Positions 6,780-12,105 of a stretch of 22,659 bases of DNA are shown piece by piece. The stretch's first letter is position 1. Each line of letters starts with the position of its first letter. A model generated the notes under the pieces. The model did no database searches and was not told the DNA's origin. It worked only from the letters and a program-made list of their open reading frames with translations. Source of the stretch: a virus. The stretch lies in IMG/VR virus record IMGVR_UViG_3300047300_000896, positions 1-22,659 of that record; one strand, given 5' to 3'. The translations under genes and the position numbers were made by a program.

Positions 6780-7190
6780 CTACAGCTTGCGGCAGCCGAT
6801 AGCGCAGGCTATCAAGAGCAGCTCCGCTGAGATTGCAAGTGCTGCAAAAACGTAATGTTCCACAACGTTCTCGGTCCAGACCGCGAGCGCAATGCCGTCA
6901 GCCATGAGCATTACTGCCGCGAGAGCAAACAGCGCCACGTAGCGAGCGCGAAGCGCGGCCTTGTGGTAGTTGCGTGCCGCCGCCAAGGGAATCCGAATCG
7001 TGTCCATCCCCACGTCGTTACACTCGGGTCTGGAGCGCGAGAGCGAAGGGCGGTCCGCCTTTGAGAGCGGGCTCTCCCATGCCGGCAACACAGAACGCAT
7101 CTCGCTCATGTGCGGCTCAGGATAGTCATCCGTGCGGGAAGGTGATGTAATACTGTTGTAGCTGGTGCTGGCGTAGTGCGAGGTGCTCAT
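6780..7190 (-). CDS. Hypothetical membrane protein, two C-terminal TM segments (136 aa)
   Basis: I place the start at the ATG complementary to 7188-7190 (MSTSHYAS) because it follows the A/C-rich leader found before the other genes of this strand; longer in-frame starts run through the neighbouring gene. The first 80 residues are Ser/Pro-rich and polar. The end holds two hydrophobic spans, about residues 82-104 (YVALFALAAVMLMADGIALAV) and 112-133 (YVFAALAISAELLLIACAIGC), linked by a short acidic loop. Topology resembles small holins or superinfection-exclusion proteins, but no family is recognised. It is the last gene of the minus-strand block and converges on the resolvase gene. Confidence 0.5.
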   Translation of the reverse strand: MSTSHYASTSYNSITSPSRTDDYPEPHMSEMRSVLPAWESPLSKADRPSLSRSRPECNDVGMDTIRIPLAAARNYHKAALRARYVALFALAAVMLMADGIALAVWTENVVEHYVFAALAISAELLLIACAIGCRKL

Positions 7191-7239
7191 TGGTTCGGTT
7201 TTGGGGTTTGGGGTTGGAGTCAGGGCCGGTGGCGTTGTG

Positions 7240-7680
7240 TTAGACTGTTGCTGTTGGTGCGGCATCTTTTGAGTCATGACGGTTGGTTTTGTGTTTGATG
7301 TTGGGGATTGCGGCTGACTTGAGCGGCTTGGTGAACTTCCTGCGGAACCGGCGCCGGGCGACCTCGATGGGATACCCCAGCGATACAATCGAGCGCATCA
7401 GCTCCTCAGGCTCAGGCTCCGCATCAGGATGACACAACGGCTCACACAGCCACCGGTCGAACTCGTTCACGCGCTTCCCGCAGGTCCGGTCTCCAAACCA
7501 GTCCCACCAAACCACTCGCGCCACTATCCCGCGGTGCGATGCCGGCAAGCGCTCTATGCGCTCAAGCCACTCCGCGGGGGTGCGGCGCTCCGCCGCATAC
7601 CGGTAGGCAAACTTAATGCGCCGTTGCTTTGAGGTAAGTTCTGAAGGTGTGCTCATGTTTTGTGCTTCTGTTAGTTTCAT
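7240..7680 (-). CDS. Hypothetical basic protein (146 aa)
   Basis: The start at 7680 (MKLTEAQN) sits directly after the A/C-rich leader; MSTPSEL at 7656 is an alternative. The product is Arg/Lys-rich, with a helical centre (TPAEWLERIERLPASHRG, VWWDWFGDR) and a strongly basic stretch (RRRFRRKFTKPLK), ending in a low-complexity polar tail. Basic charge and Trp-rich core would suit nucleic-acid binding, but I recognise no family. A promoter-like repeat lies about 35 bp upstream (7716-7794). Confidence 0.5.
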   Translation of the reverse strand: MKLTEAQNMSTPSELTSKQRRIKFAYRYAAERRTPAEWLERIERLPASHRGIVARVVWWDWFGDRTCGKRVNEFDRWLCEPLCHPDAEPEPEELMRSIVSLGYPIEVARRRFRRKFTKPLKSAAIPNIKHKTNRHDSKDAAPTATV

Positions 7681-7893
7681 TGGTTTTGGTTTTGGTTTGT
7701 TGTTGTCTGCTGCGTTTTGGGTCCCCTTTTCCCGAGTAAATTCACTTTCGAGAAATGGTTTGACCAAATTTGGTTTTGGGAAATTGCCTTCAGGAGCGGC
7801 AAAGCAGCCGTTGGCTTTAGCGGGTCTCCCGCCCGCATGCAAGGCTCCAGGCCGGGGGCAACACCGCGCCGCAGGCGCACAACCGCCGAAGGC
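7681..7893. other. Non-coding gap between minus-strand genes
   Basis: This 213-bp gap holds the leader of the 7680 gene, the copy A promoter-like repeat and a GC-rich remainder with small hairpins: GCGGG-tct-CCCGC (7820-7832), GCGCC-gca-GGCGC (7866-7878) and CGAAG/CTTCG (7887-7901) around the stop of the next gene. None is followed by a clear T-tract on the minus strand. I see no gene in it. Confidence 0.5.
7716..7794 (-). promoter_or_regulatory. 79-bp promoter-like repeat, copy A
   Basis: This segment aligns without gaps to 8172-8250, about 62 of 79 bases identical by hand count. Read on the minus strand it offers a -35-like TCAAAC (complement of 7758-7763), a 17-bp spacer and a -10-like TTTACT (complement of 7735-7740), then GGGGACCC near the expected transcript start. 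It lies just upstream of the gene starting at 7680. A shared spacer length in both copies supports a promoter, though each hexamer is only a partial match to sigma-70 consensus. Confidence 0.45.
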
Positions 7894-8097
7894 TTACTTC
7901 GCTCGAGTCGCCCGGAAGGTCATGTTGATGACTTCGCCACGCTCCCCGCCGAGTTTCTCCCAGGCTTTCTCCTCAGCGTGCTCACGGTCGTATGCAAACA
8001 CATAGAGCACTTCGGTGTCTGTGTAGATCTCATCAACATAGTGCTGAATGCATTCAACGCGGTACTTCTTAAGGGCTGTGTCTTTTGTGGTGTTCAT
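7894..8097 (-). CDS. Hypothetical small protein (67 aa)
   Basis: The start at 8097 (MNTTKDTALKKYRVEC) follows a long A/C-rich leader. The 67-residue product contains YRVECIQHYVDEIYTD followed by EVLYVFAYDREHAEEKAWEKL, an alternating strand-helix pattern, and ends in a strand and Arg/Lys tail. The 'YxxxxxDxxHAEEKAxE' segment resembles small phage proteins with an alpha/beta fold, but I cannot name the family. The copy B promoter-like repeat lies about 75 bp upstream. Confidence 0.5.
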   Translation of the reverse strand: MNTTKDTALKKYRVECIQHYVDEIYTDTEVLYVFAYDREHAEEKAWEKLGGERGEVINMTFRATRAK

Positions 8098-8171
8098 TGG
8101 TTCTGTTTGGTTAGTTTGGTTCTGTCTGCCCAGGCTGGTCACGCCAGCTCGGGCTACAAAATCATGCCGAC

Positions 8172-8250
8172 TTTGGGTCCCCTTTTTCGGAGTAAAATGA
8201 CTTTTGAGAAATAGTTTCAGCGATTTTGGTTTTGAAGATTTTCCCTTAGG
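8172..8250 (-). promoter_or_regulatory. 79-bp promoter-like repeat, copy B
   Basis: This is the partner of 7716-7794. On the minus strand it reads -35-like TGAAAC (complement of 8214-8219), 17-bp spacer and -10-like TTTACT (complement of 8191-8196), then GGGGACCC. Blocks TTTGGGTCCCCTTTT, GAGTAAA, GAGAAAT and TTTGGTTTTG are identical in both copies as written on the plus strand, while spacer positions vary. This pattern of constrained blocks fits a regulatory element better than decayed coding sequence. Confidence 0.45.
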
Positions 8251-8466
8251 GAACAGGGCGTTTCAGACGCTTTTCTAGGGTGGAAACGGGGTGCTTTTTG
8301 GTGGAACGTGTCTCTTGGGAGTGTGCTTTTCTAGGGCTTTGAGCGGTGTTTCTAGTGGGGTCTGAAAAGGTTCAGCATAGGACGTAGCTGGAAAGGCATT
8401 GAGGGCGTTTTAAGGGGCGTTTAAAGCGCTTGGTGGTAGGGTGTTTTTGGGGACGGTTTTGACGCC

Positions 8467-8500
8467 AAAAAAGAAGGGCGCCCCTTGTGAGGGCGCCCTT
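8467..8500 (-). terminator. Intrinsic terminator on the minus strand
   Basis: AAGGGCGCCC (8474-8483) and GGGCGCCCTT (8491-8500) form a perfect 10-bp GC-rich stem with a 7-base loop. On the minus strand the stem is followed by a run of six Ts (complement of 8467-8472). It lies 35 bp beyond the stop of the gene ending at 8535, so it should end the transcript of the 8535-9081 genes, and possibly of the genes further upstream. Confidence 0.8.
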
Positions 8501-8534
8501 GTTCGGCGGAGCGTTTGATTGCGTTTGATTGCGG

Positions 8535-8708
8535 CTAGTCGCGGTCTCGGTCGCATCGGTCCGCTCTGCGTACCCGGAGCCGATAGCGTTTGGCGTGGTC
8601 CCTGGCTTCGCGAGCCGTTTGGAATTGTTGACTCCAAACGTGATACGAATCCGGGAACCTAGCCTCTAAAATCCAGGCCGAGCCGATGCGATACAGAATT
8701 GCGCTCAT
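8535..8708 (-). CDS. Small basic protein (57 aa), coupled to upstream membrane protein
   Basis: The start at 8708 overlaps the stop of the upstream ORF as TAATG, so translation is probably by reinitiation; GGGGGAAAACGC lies before it. The 57-residue product begins MSAILYRIGSAWILEARFPD, has a helix-like centre (TAREARDHAKRYRLRVRR) and ends in an Arg/Asp-rich tail. Longer in-frame starts exist but would run through the coupled ORF. No family is recognised. Confidence 0.5.
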   Translation of the reverse strand: MSAILYRIGSAWILEARFPDSYHVWSQQFQTAREARDHAKRYRLRVRRADRCDRDRD

Positions 8709-8848
8709 TAGCGTTTTCCCCCTTTCTTGAGGTTGTCGAGAATGAAAGGAATGTAAACAGAGAGGAACGTGCCCATTAGACAGAATACCATGAACACATG
8801 GAGTTTGTGCCGCACGGAGGCTATCTCGGGTAGTGAAATATCGATCAT
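8708..8848 (-). CDS. 46-aa single-span membrane peptide
   Basis: This short ORF begins at the ATG complementary to 8846-8848, five bases after the stop of the 8854-9081 gene, with an AAAAACTAAAAATC leader. The product starts MIDISLPEIASVRHKLH, continues as one hydrophobic span (VFMVFCLMGTFLSVYIPFIL) and ends with a basic tail (DNLKKGGKR). The positive-inside tail and TAATG coupling to the next ORF argue that it is real. Size and topology would fit a small holin-like or inhibitory membrane peptide, but there is no sequence evidence for either. Confidence 0.5.
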   Translation of the reverse strand: MIDISLPEIASVRHKLHVFMVFCLMGTFLSVYIPFILDNLKKGGKR

Positions 8849-8853
8849 GATTT

Positions 8854-9081
8854 TTAGTTTTTGGGTTGGAGGCTGTAAACGCGACCAACGTCACAGAATC
8901 CCTCAGCGACAACGTCCAGACCAGTGTCGGGGATGTCTGAGAGGTCATGCCCACGCCAGAGCGTGAGATGAATTGTTGGCGTTGAATCCTCGGCGGAAAA
9001 CTCACACAGAACGGCGCTCTCGATTATTCGACTCCGAGGATCGAATTCCAATAGGGATTCAAGCGTTTTTTGCAGGTTCAT
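8854..9081 (-). CDS. Hypothetical small acidic protein (75 aa)
   Basis: The start at 9081 (MNLQKTLESLL) follows a CAACAACTAAACAAA leader, as for its neighbours. The product has 75 residues, an acidic middle and alternating strand-like segments (TIHLTLWRGHDL, GLDVVAEGFCDVGRVYSL). I do not recognise a family. It sits between the clamp-like gene and the 46-residue membrane peptide and is probably co-transcribed with them down to the terminator near 8467-8500. Confidence 0.5.
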   Translation of the reverse strand: MNLQKTLESLLEFDPRSRIIESAVLCEFSAEDSTPTIHLTLWRGHDLSDIPDTGLDVVAEGFCDVGRVYSLQPKN

Positions 9082-9107
9082 TTTGTTTAGTTGTTGGGGG
9101 TGAGTTG

Positions 9108-9641
9108 TTAGACTGCGCGAATCGGCATGAGCAAGCCGAAGGCCTTGTTGTCTCGGCTTTGATCCCCGGAAGGAAGGACGGTGATGATGTCTTTATCAGA
9201 CTTGAAATTCAGAGTAACCTTTTCGGAGCCAAGCGCTTCTGACAAGCGCTTTAGAAGATCAACGTCAAGCGTAACAGAGAACGTTGCTTCTTCTCTTTCG
9301 AGCCTAGCCGATACAATCTCAGCAACCTTAGGAGCCTGAACGTCAACATGATGCAACGGGAAGGAAGCGCCTCCCAAAATAGAGCAATGCGACTCGGTAA
9401 AGGTGAAAGGCATATCTGGCCAAAGTTTCCCGGACGCTTTGCGGGCGGCTTTGATTGCATCGAGGGGGATTTTCTTTCCTTCAACTTCTTCGCCGTATTC
9501 AATTTCGACGGGCACACTTGCGAGCATCCGTCCGTCCGTTGCGATGCAACGGCCATCTTGAATGTAAGGCTGATTGATCCCGGGACGGCATTCATCTTTA
9601 GAGCATGCGGACTCGAGTTTGTGGATTTTTGCGATTTTCAT
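9108..9641 (-). CDS. Short DNA sliding-clamp-like protein (177 aa)
   Basis: The start at 9641 (MKIAKIHKLES) follows the A/C-rich leader; upstream in-frame codons belong to the leader and a hairpin. The product shows DnaN-like signatures. GRCIATDGRMLASVPVE resembles the 'CLATDGHRLA' strand of beta clamps, GGASFPLHHVDVQAP the 'G-x-(F/Y)P-x-Y' turn, VTLDVDLLKRLSEAL a clamp helix, and the end GLLMPIRAV resembles the clamp C-terminus 'VVMPMRL'. At 177 residues it is about half a bacterial beta clamp and shorter than T4 gp45, so the ring would need a different subunit number, or this is a regulator built on a clamp fold. It would tether the replication polymerase, whose gene is not in this window. 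Confidence 0.5.
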   Translation of the reverse strand: MKIAKIHKLESACSKDECRPGINQPYIQDGRCIATDGRMLASVPVEIEYGEEVEGKKIPLDAIKAARKASGKLWPDMPFTFTESHCSILGGASFPLHHVDVQAPKVAEIVSARLEREEATFSVTLDVDLLKRLSEALGSEKVTLNFKSDKDIITVLPSGDQSRDNKAFGLLMPIRAV

Positions 9642-9692
9642 TTTTGTAGTTTGTTTGTGTTGTTTTGTTTGTGAAGCGAAGCGCTTCCCTAT

Positions 9693-9714
9693 GCTCTCTC
9701 CCGAAAGAGAGAGC
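9693..9714 (-). other. Perfect 8-bp hairpin between minus-strand genes
   Basis: GCTCTCTC (9693-9700) and GAGAGAGC (9707-9714) form a perfect stem with a six-base loop in the 86-bp gap between the gene ending at 9728 and the clamp-like gene. No T-run follows on the minus strand, so it may be an attenuator, an RNA-processing site or a weak terminator. A 10-bp palindrome GAAGCGCTTC (9678-9687) lies beside it. Confidence 0.35.
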
Positions 9715-9727
9715 AACGGGAAAAGCT

Positions 9728-10069
9728 CTAGAAGTTTTGAATGATCACTCCGCCTTCAAACTTAATGACTTGCGTTTGGTCCTGCAGCCATGCAAGAGCA
9801 TCGGCTTCCTTGTCCTCTTCGCTTTGTTCCTCTTCGCCAAGGTTTGGATTAGGCTCAAAGCCATACTCTAGAGCGGCTTGCAAAGCCGATTCGTGTTCAG
9901 AGTAGTCGCAACGGAGCGCGACAACGTCGAGCTCAATCTCGTTGCCAGTATCTTCCTCAATTTGTTCAATATACTCGATAAGCGCAAAGGCTCCAGAGCG
10001 GGACCAGCTTGCGTTTTCATCGGCTTTGAGGATTTCAGCGGCTTGTGAGGTTGTTAGGGTTGTTTTCAT
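9728..10069 (-). CDS. Acidic small phage protein (113 aa)
   Basis: The start at 10069 (MKTTLTTSQAAEIL) directly follows the leader CCTAACCAAAAACAAAAA. The 113-residue product is strongly acidic. It has SWSRSGAFALIEYIEQIEE, then NEIELDVVALRCDYSEH and a Glu/Asp-rich linker (EEEQSEEDKEAD). I recall many small phage proteins with 'ALxEYxExxEEDTGxxIExDxVAxRCDxSE', of unknown function, so the family assignment is fair but the role is not known. High negative charge would allow DNA mimicry (anti-restriction-like), which is speculation. It is the first gene of the minus-strand block. Confidence 0.6.
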   Translation of the reverse strand: MKTTLTTSQAAEILKADENASWSRSGAFALIEYIEQIEEDTGNEIELDVVALRCDYSEHESALQAALEYGFEPNPNLGEEEQSEEDKEADALAWLQDQTQVIKFEGGVIIQNF

Positions 10070-10247
10070 TTTTTGTTTTTGGTTAGGGGTGAGAGTGTTT
10101 GCTCTGGGGTAGATATAGGCTGTTTTTTGCGAGAGTATAGAGAAAAGTTTCGCTTTTTTTGCGTACTGGGTGGAAGGGATTTGGTACGTGGAAGTTGCGT
10201 AGTGTAATTTTTTTGGACTGGCGACTAAAATAGGAGAAGATAGTCGC
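10070..10247. promoter_or_regulatory. Divergent promoter region between minus-strand cassette and packaging genes
   Basis: This 178-bp gap separates divergently transcribed genes and must hold the start signals for both. On the minus strand TATACT (complement of 10134-10139) is a good -10 candidate, downstream of a GAAACTTTTCTC block that resembles the GAAACTATTTCTC block of the 79-bp repeats. It is followed by a C/A-rich leader. On the plus strand AGGAG at 10232-10236 is a likely ribosome site 11 bases before the ATG at 10248. No -35 element is convincing. Confidence 0.4.
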
Positions 10248-10664
10248 ATGCTTCCCGAAGCACTAAAACAGAACATATTTCAACCCGGTGAACGTCCTAT
10301 CGGTCGCGCCAAGGGCACGCCCAACAAACTCACCGTAAGCGTGAAAGAAGCGGTAGAGCGCGCCTTTGAGCGTCTCGGCGGCGCCTCGTACCTCGAGCAT
10401 GTCGGTCGGACGGACCCGCGCACGTTCTGCGCGCTACTGTCCCGGTTGTTGCCGACCAAACTCGCCAATGCCGACGGTTCGCCACTGCTAGCAGCGCTAA
10501 CCGAGCTGACAGATGCGCAGCTGGAAGCCAGGACTGCCCGGGCGCTTGCCGATGCGCAGCGCTCCGGGGTGCTCTCGGCTCCATCCGGGCCCGTGATTGA
10601 GGTTGCCGCGGAGCCTGTGCAAGCTACTGTTGCAACGTCAACAGACTCAAGCACTTCCGCATAG
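10248..10664 (+). CDS. Terminase small subunit-like protein (DUF5681-type)
   Basis: The 138-residue product starts MLPEALKQNIFQPGERPIGR, with an AGGAG ribosome site 11 bases ahead. It has the N-terminal basic motif GRAKGTPNKLT, then a helical domain (VKEAVERAFERLGG, YLEHVGRTDPRTFCALLSRLLP) and a Thr/Ser/Ala-rich tail. I recall 'G-R-P-K-G-(T/S)-x-N-K' followed by 'D-P-x-x-F-x-x-L-x-x-x-L-P' in small phage proteins that sit upstream of large terminases. The large terminase lies 1.9 kb downstream, which supports a packaging-initiation role (binding DNA at the pac site). Certainty is limited because small terminases diverge strongly. Confidence 0.55.
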   Translation: MLPEALKQNIFQPGERPIGRAKGTPNKLTVSVKEAVERAFERLGGASYLEHVGRTDPRTFCALLSRLLPTKLANADGSPLLAALTELTDAQLEARTARALADAQRSGVLSAPSGPVIEVAAEPVQATVATSTDSSTSA

Positions 10665-10709
10665 GTAAATACTATACACGTCATATAGAGTGGCCAAACC
10701 GGATGCGAT

Positions 10710-10758
10710 ACCACAACCTGTAGTGTGAGCAAAAAGCTACACCACAACCTGTAGTGGT
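10710..10758. repeat. Twin 16-bp repeats, each an imperfect dyad, three helical turns apart
   Basis: ACCACAACCTGTAGTG occurs exactly at 10710-10725 and 10741-10756, 31 bp start to start. The second copy extends to ACCACAACCTGTAGTGGT, an imperfect palindrome with ACCAC/GTGGT arms. They lie 45 bp after the terminase-like gene. The spacing suits a protein that binds one face of the helix, such as an operator regulating dcm or a terminase recognition (pac) site. Confidence 0.55.
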
Positions 10759-10838
10759 CGATGGGTCGTCACCCCCAGGCCTGGCCGCTCTAGAAGAAGA
10801 AGTCGAGGTCCCTCCACAGTCGCGCCGAGGGCGCCCCA

Positions 10839-10885
10839 CACCCCAGAGGGTGCCATCACCCCAGAGGGGTACCCCCTGCTTTTTT
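10839..10885 (+). other. Tandem CACCCCAGAGGG repeats ending in a terminator-like GC palindrome and T-run
   Basis: CACCCCAGAGGG occurs at 10839-10850 and 10857-10868, 18 bp apart. The second copy runs into GGGGTACCCC (10866-10875) and six Ts (10880-10885). The palindrome and T-run could end the small-terminase transcript, but the stem is short with a minimal loop, so a binding site for a packaging or regulatory protein is equally possible. Confidence 0.35.
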
Positions 10886-10927
10886 CTGGACGGGGCTGCG
10901 CGGCGCGGATACACCCAGCGGCACTAA

Positions 10928-12055
10928 ATGTGGATACTACCAAAACAATTACACACCTCGGCCTTTGTGCCGGATATGGCGGCATTGAACTTGGACTCAA
11001 ACGAGTCCTCCCAACTCTGCGCACAGTCGCTCTTTGTGAGATCGAAGCCTTCGCCTGCGCGAACCTGGTTGCAAAAATGGAAGCGGGACTCATGGACGCA
11101 GCACCTATCTGGACGGATCTTAAGACCTTCCCATGGGCAGAGTTTTGTGACCGCGTGGACATCCTCACTGGAGGTTATCCCTGCCAGCCATTCAGCAGCG
11201 CAGGCAAACGTTTCGGAGCAGATGACCCGCGACATCTGTGGCCCTACATCGCAGACGGCATTCGCCTTTTGCGACCCAGAGTCTGCTTCTTTGAGAACGT
11301 CGAGGGACACATTAGCCTTGGACTCCGAGAAGTCATTGCAGACTTGGAAAGCCTTGGTTACCAAGCGACGTGGGGAATATTCAGCGCGTCGGAATGCCTC
11401 GATGCAAGTGGACGCACAGCACCGCACCAGCGTAAACGAGTGTTCATCTTGGCCCACCGTGACAGCGAACGAGGACAGCTATCGGATTGGCGGCAACAGT
11501 CAACAGAGCAAATGCCTATCGGCAATGGCACGGCGTGGAGAGATGTTTGGCCCAGCCGCCCCGGCGAACCCCAGCACGCATGGGAGCCGCCCAGAGTTGT
11601 TGTGGCCGACACATACAAACACGGGAACGGGACGAGTCTCGGACGGGAAGCGCGGCAGGGATCTGGAGAGCTGCATAACGAATCCACAAGCGTGGAGCCG
11701 CCCAGAGTCGTGGAGCACTCCAACGGTGACAGACGCAAGTGCAATGTCGCCGGAGATGCGGCCCAGCAGGATAGCAACAGGCAGGACAACGGAGTATCTG
11801 GCGAGGCAAATTCAATGGGCGACGCCCAGAACGAAAGATGCAGAAGGCTGGATGATGAATCAAGCGAGACTAGCGGCTGGCAAGCCAGAGGACACGCTGA
11901 CAGGGCAAGCACTTCAGAGCAACAAGGACAATGGCAAACTCAACCCTCGATGGGTCGAGACATTAATGGGCCTGCCAGTGGGCTGGACTATGCCGAGTTG
12001 TGCGTCTCCTGTGACAATCGAACTGACGAGTTGCGGCTGCTCGGCAACGGAGTAG
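10928..12055 (+). CDS. Candidate overprinted gene: 375-aa +1 frame inside dcm, methylase-associated phage protein
   Basis: The frame opens at ATG 10928, one codon position from the dcm GTG, and stays open for 375 codons on the same strand. Its product has repeated W-x-T/P motifs (WPTVTANED at 175, LLWPT at 225, WSTPTVTDA at 262, WATPRTKDA at 297) and ends with LNPRWVETLMGLPVGWT (338-354). I recall this pattern from many phage proteins annotated as methylase-associated, where it occurs as a coding frame in its own right. The N-terminal half matches the same family (RDICGPTSQ, SLRTSRDTLALDSEKSLQTW). No other plus-strand shadow frame in the window approaches this length. Whether it is translated is unproven; the alternative is that dcm composition alone keeps the frame open. 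The function is unknown. Confidence 0.45.
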   Translation: MWILPKQLHTSAFVPDMAALNLDSNESSQLCAQSLFVRSKPSPARTWLQKWKRDSWTQHLSGRILRPSHGQSFVTAWTSSLEVIPASHSAAQANVSEQMTRDICGPTSQTAFAFCDPESASLRTSRDTLALDSEKSLQTWKALVTKRRGEYSARRNASMQVDAQHRTSVNECSSWPTVTANEDSYRIGGNSQQSKCLSAMARRGEMFGPAAPANPSTHGSRPELLWPTHTNTGTGRVSDGKRGRDLESCITNPQAWSRPESWSTPTVTDASAMSPEMRPSRIATGRTTEYLARQIQWATPRTKDAEGWMMNQARLAAGKPEDTLTGQALQSNKDNGKLNPRWVETLMGLPVGWTMPSCASPVTIELTSCGCSATE

Positions 12056-12105
12056 TACCGGCAACGGCAGAGCGAGCCTTCAGAACACTCTTAGCACAAA
12101 TATGA
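10930..12105 (+). CDS. dcm: DNA (cytosine-5) methyltransferase
   Basis: The 391-residue product carries the C5-methyltransferase motifs in order: I, LGLCAGYGGIELGL (residues 10-23); IV, GGYPCQPFS with catalytic C85; VI, ENV (122-124); VIII, QRKRVFI (167-173); and X, LLGNGVVPATAERAF near 370-385. The region between VIII and X (about 180-360), where target recognition normally lies, is polar and low in hydrophobics. It ends in NGPASGLDYAELCVSCDNRTDELR, which I recall from intact phage Dcm proteins, so no frameshift is needed. The start is a GTG that overlaps an ATG of the +1 frame (ATGTG). It probably methylates phage DNA against host restriction. Unusually, most of the gene also encodes a second long frame (10928-12055). 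Confidence 0.85.
   Translation: MDTTKTITHLGLCAGYGGIELGLKRVLPTLRTVALCEIEAFACANLVAKMEAGLMDAAPIWTDLKTFPWAEFCDRVDILTGGYPCQPFSSAGKRFGADDPRHLWPYIADGIRLLRPRVCFFENVEGHISLGLREVIADLESLGYQATWGIFSASECLDASGRTAPHQRKRVFILAHRDSERGQLSDWRQQSTEQMPIGNGTAWRDVWPSRPGEPQHAWEPPRVVVADTYKHGNGTSLGREARQGSGELHNESTSVEPPRVVEHSNGDRRKCNVAGDAAQQDSNRQDNGVSGEANSMGDAQNERCRRLDDESSETSGWQARGHADRASTSEQQGQWQTQPSMGRDINGPASGLDYAELCVSCDNRTDELRLLGNGVVPATAERAFRTLLAQI

Larger units (their letters stand above)
8098..8534. other. 437-bp non-coding stretch with leader, promoter repeat, direct repeats and terminator
   Basis: From the gene start at 8097 outwards this stretch holds an A/C-rich leader (8098-8170), the copy B promoter-like repeat, about 220 bp of unassigned DNA with a 12-bp direct repeat GCTTTTCTAGGG at 8269-8280 and 8325-8336 and several GGCGTTT motifs, and finally an intrinsic terminator for genes to its right. 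Frames here contain no credible protein. A small RNA could be encoded in 8251-8460, but I see no strong fold to prove it. Confidence 0.5.

Noticed and set aside
7717-8214. 165-codon plus-strand frame spanning both copies of the 79-bp repeat
   Set aside because: Its two ends are translations of the same promoter-like repeat (GPLFPSKFTFEK and GPLFRSKMTFEK), and it runs antisense through a minus-strand gene. The repeat conservation fits regulatory spacing better.
11450-12000. Frameshifted or broken methyltransferase, with the LNPRWVE block as its real C-terminus
   Set aside because: The dcm frame is unbroken through its own conserved end (LDYAELCVSCDNRTDELR, then GNGVVPA), so no sequencing error or frameshift is required to explain the locus.
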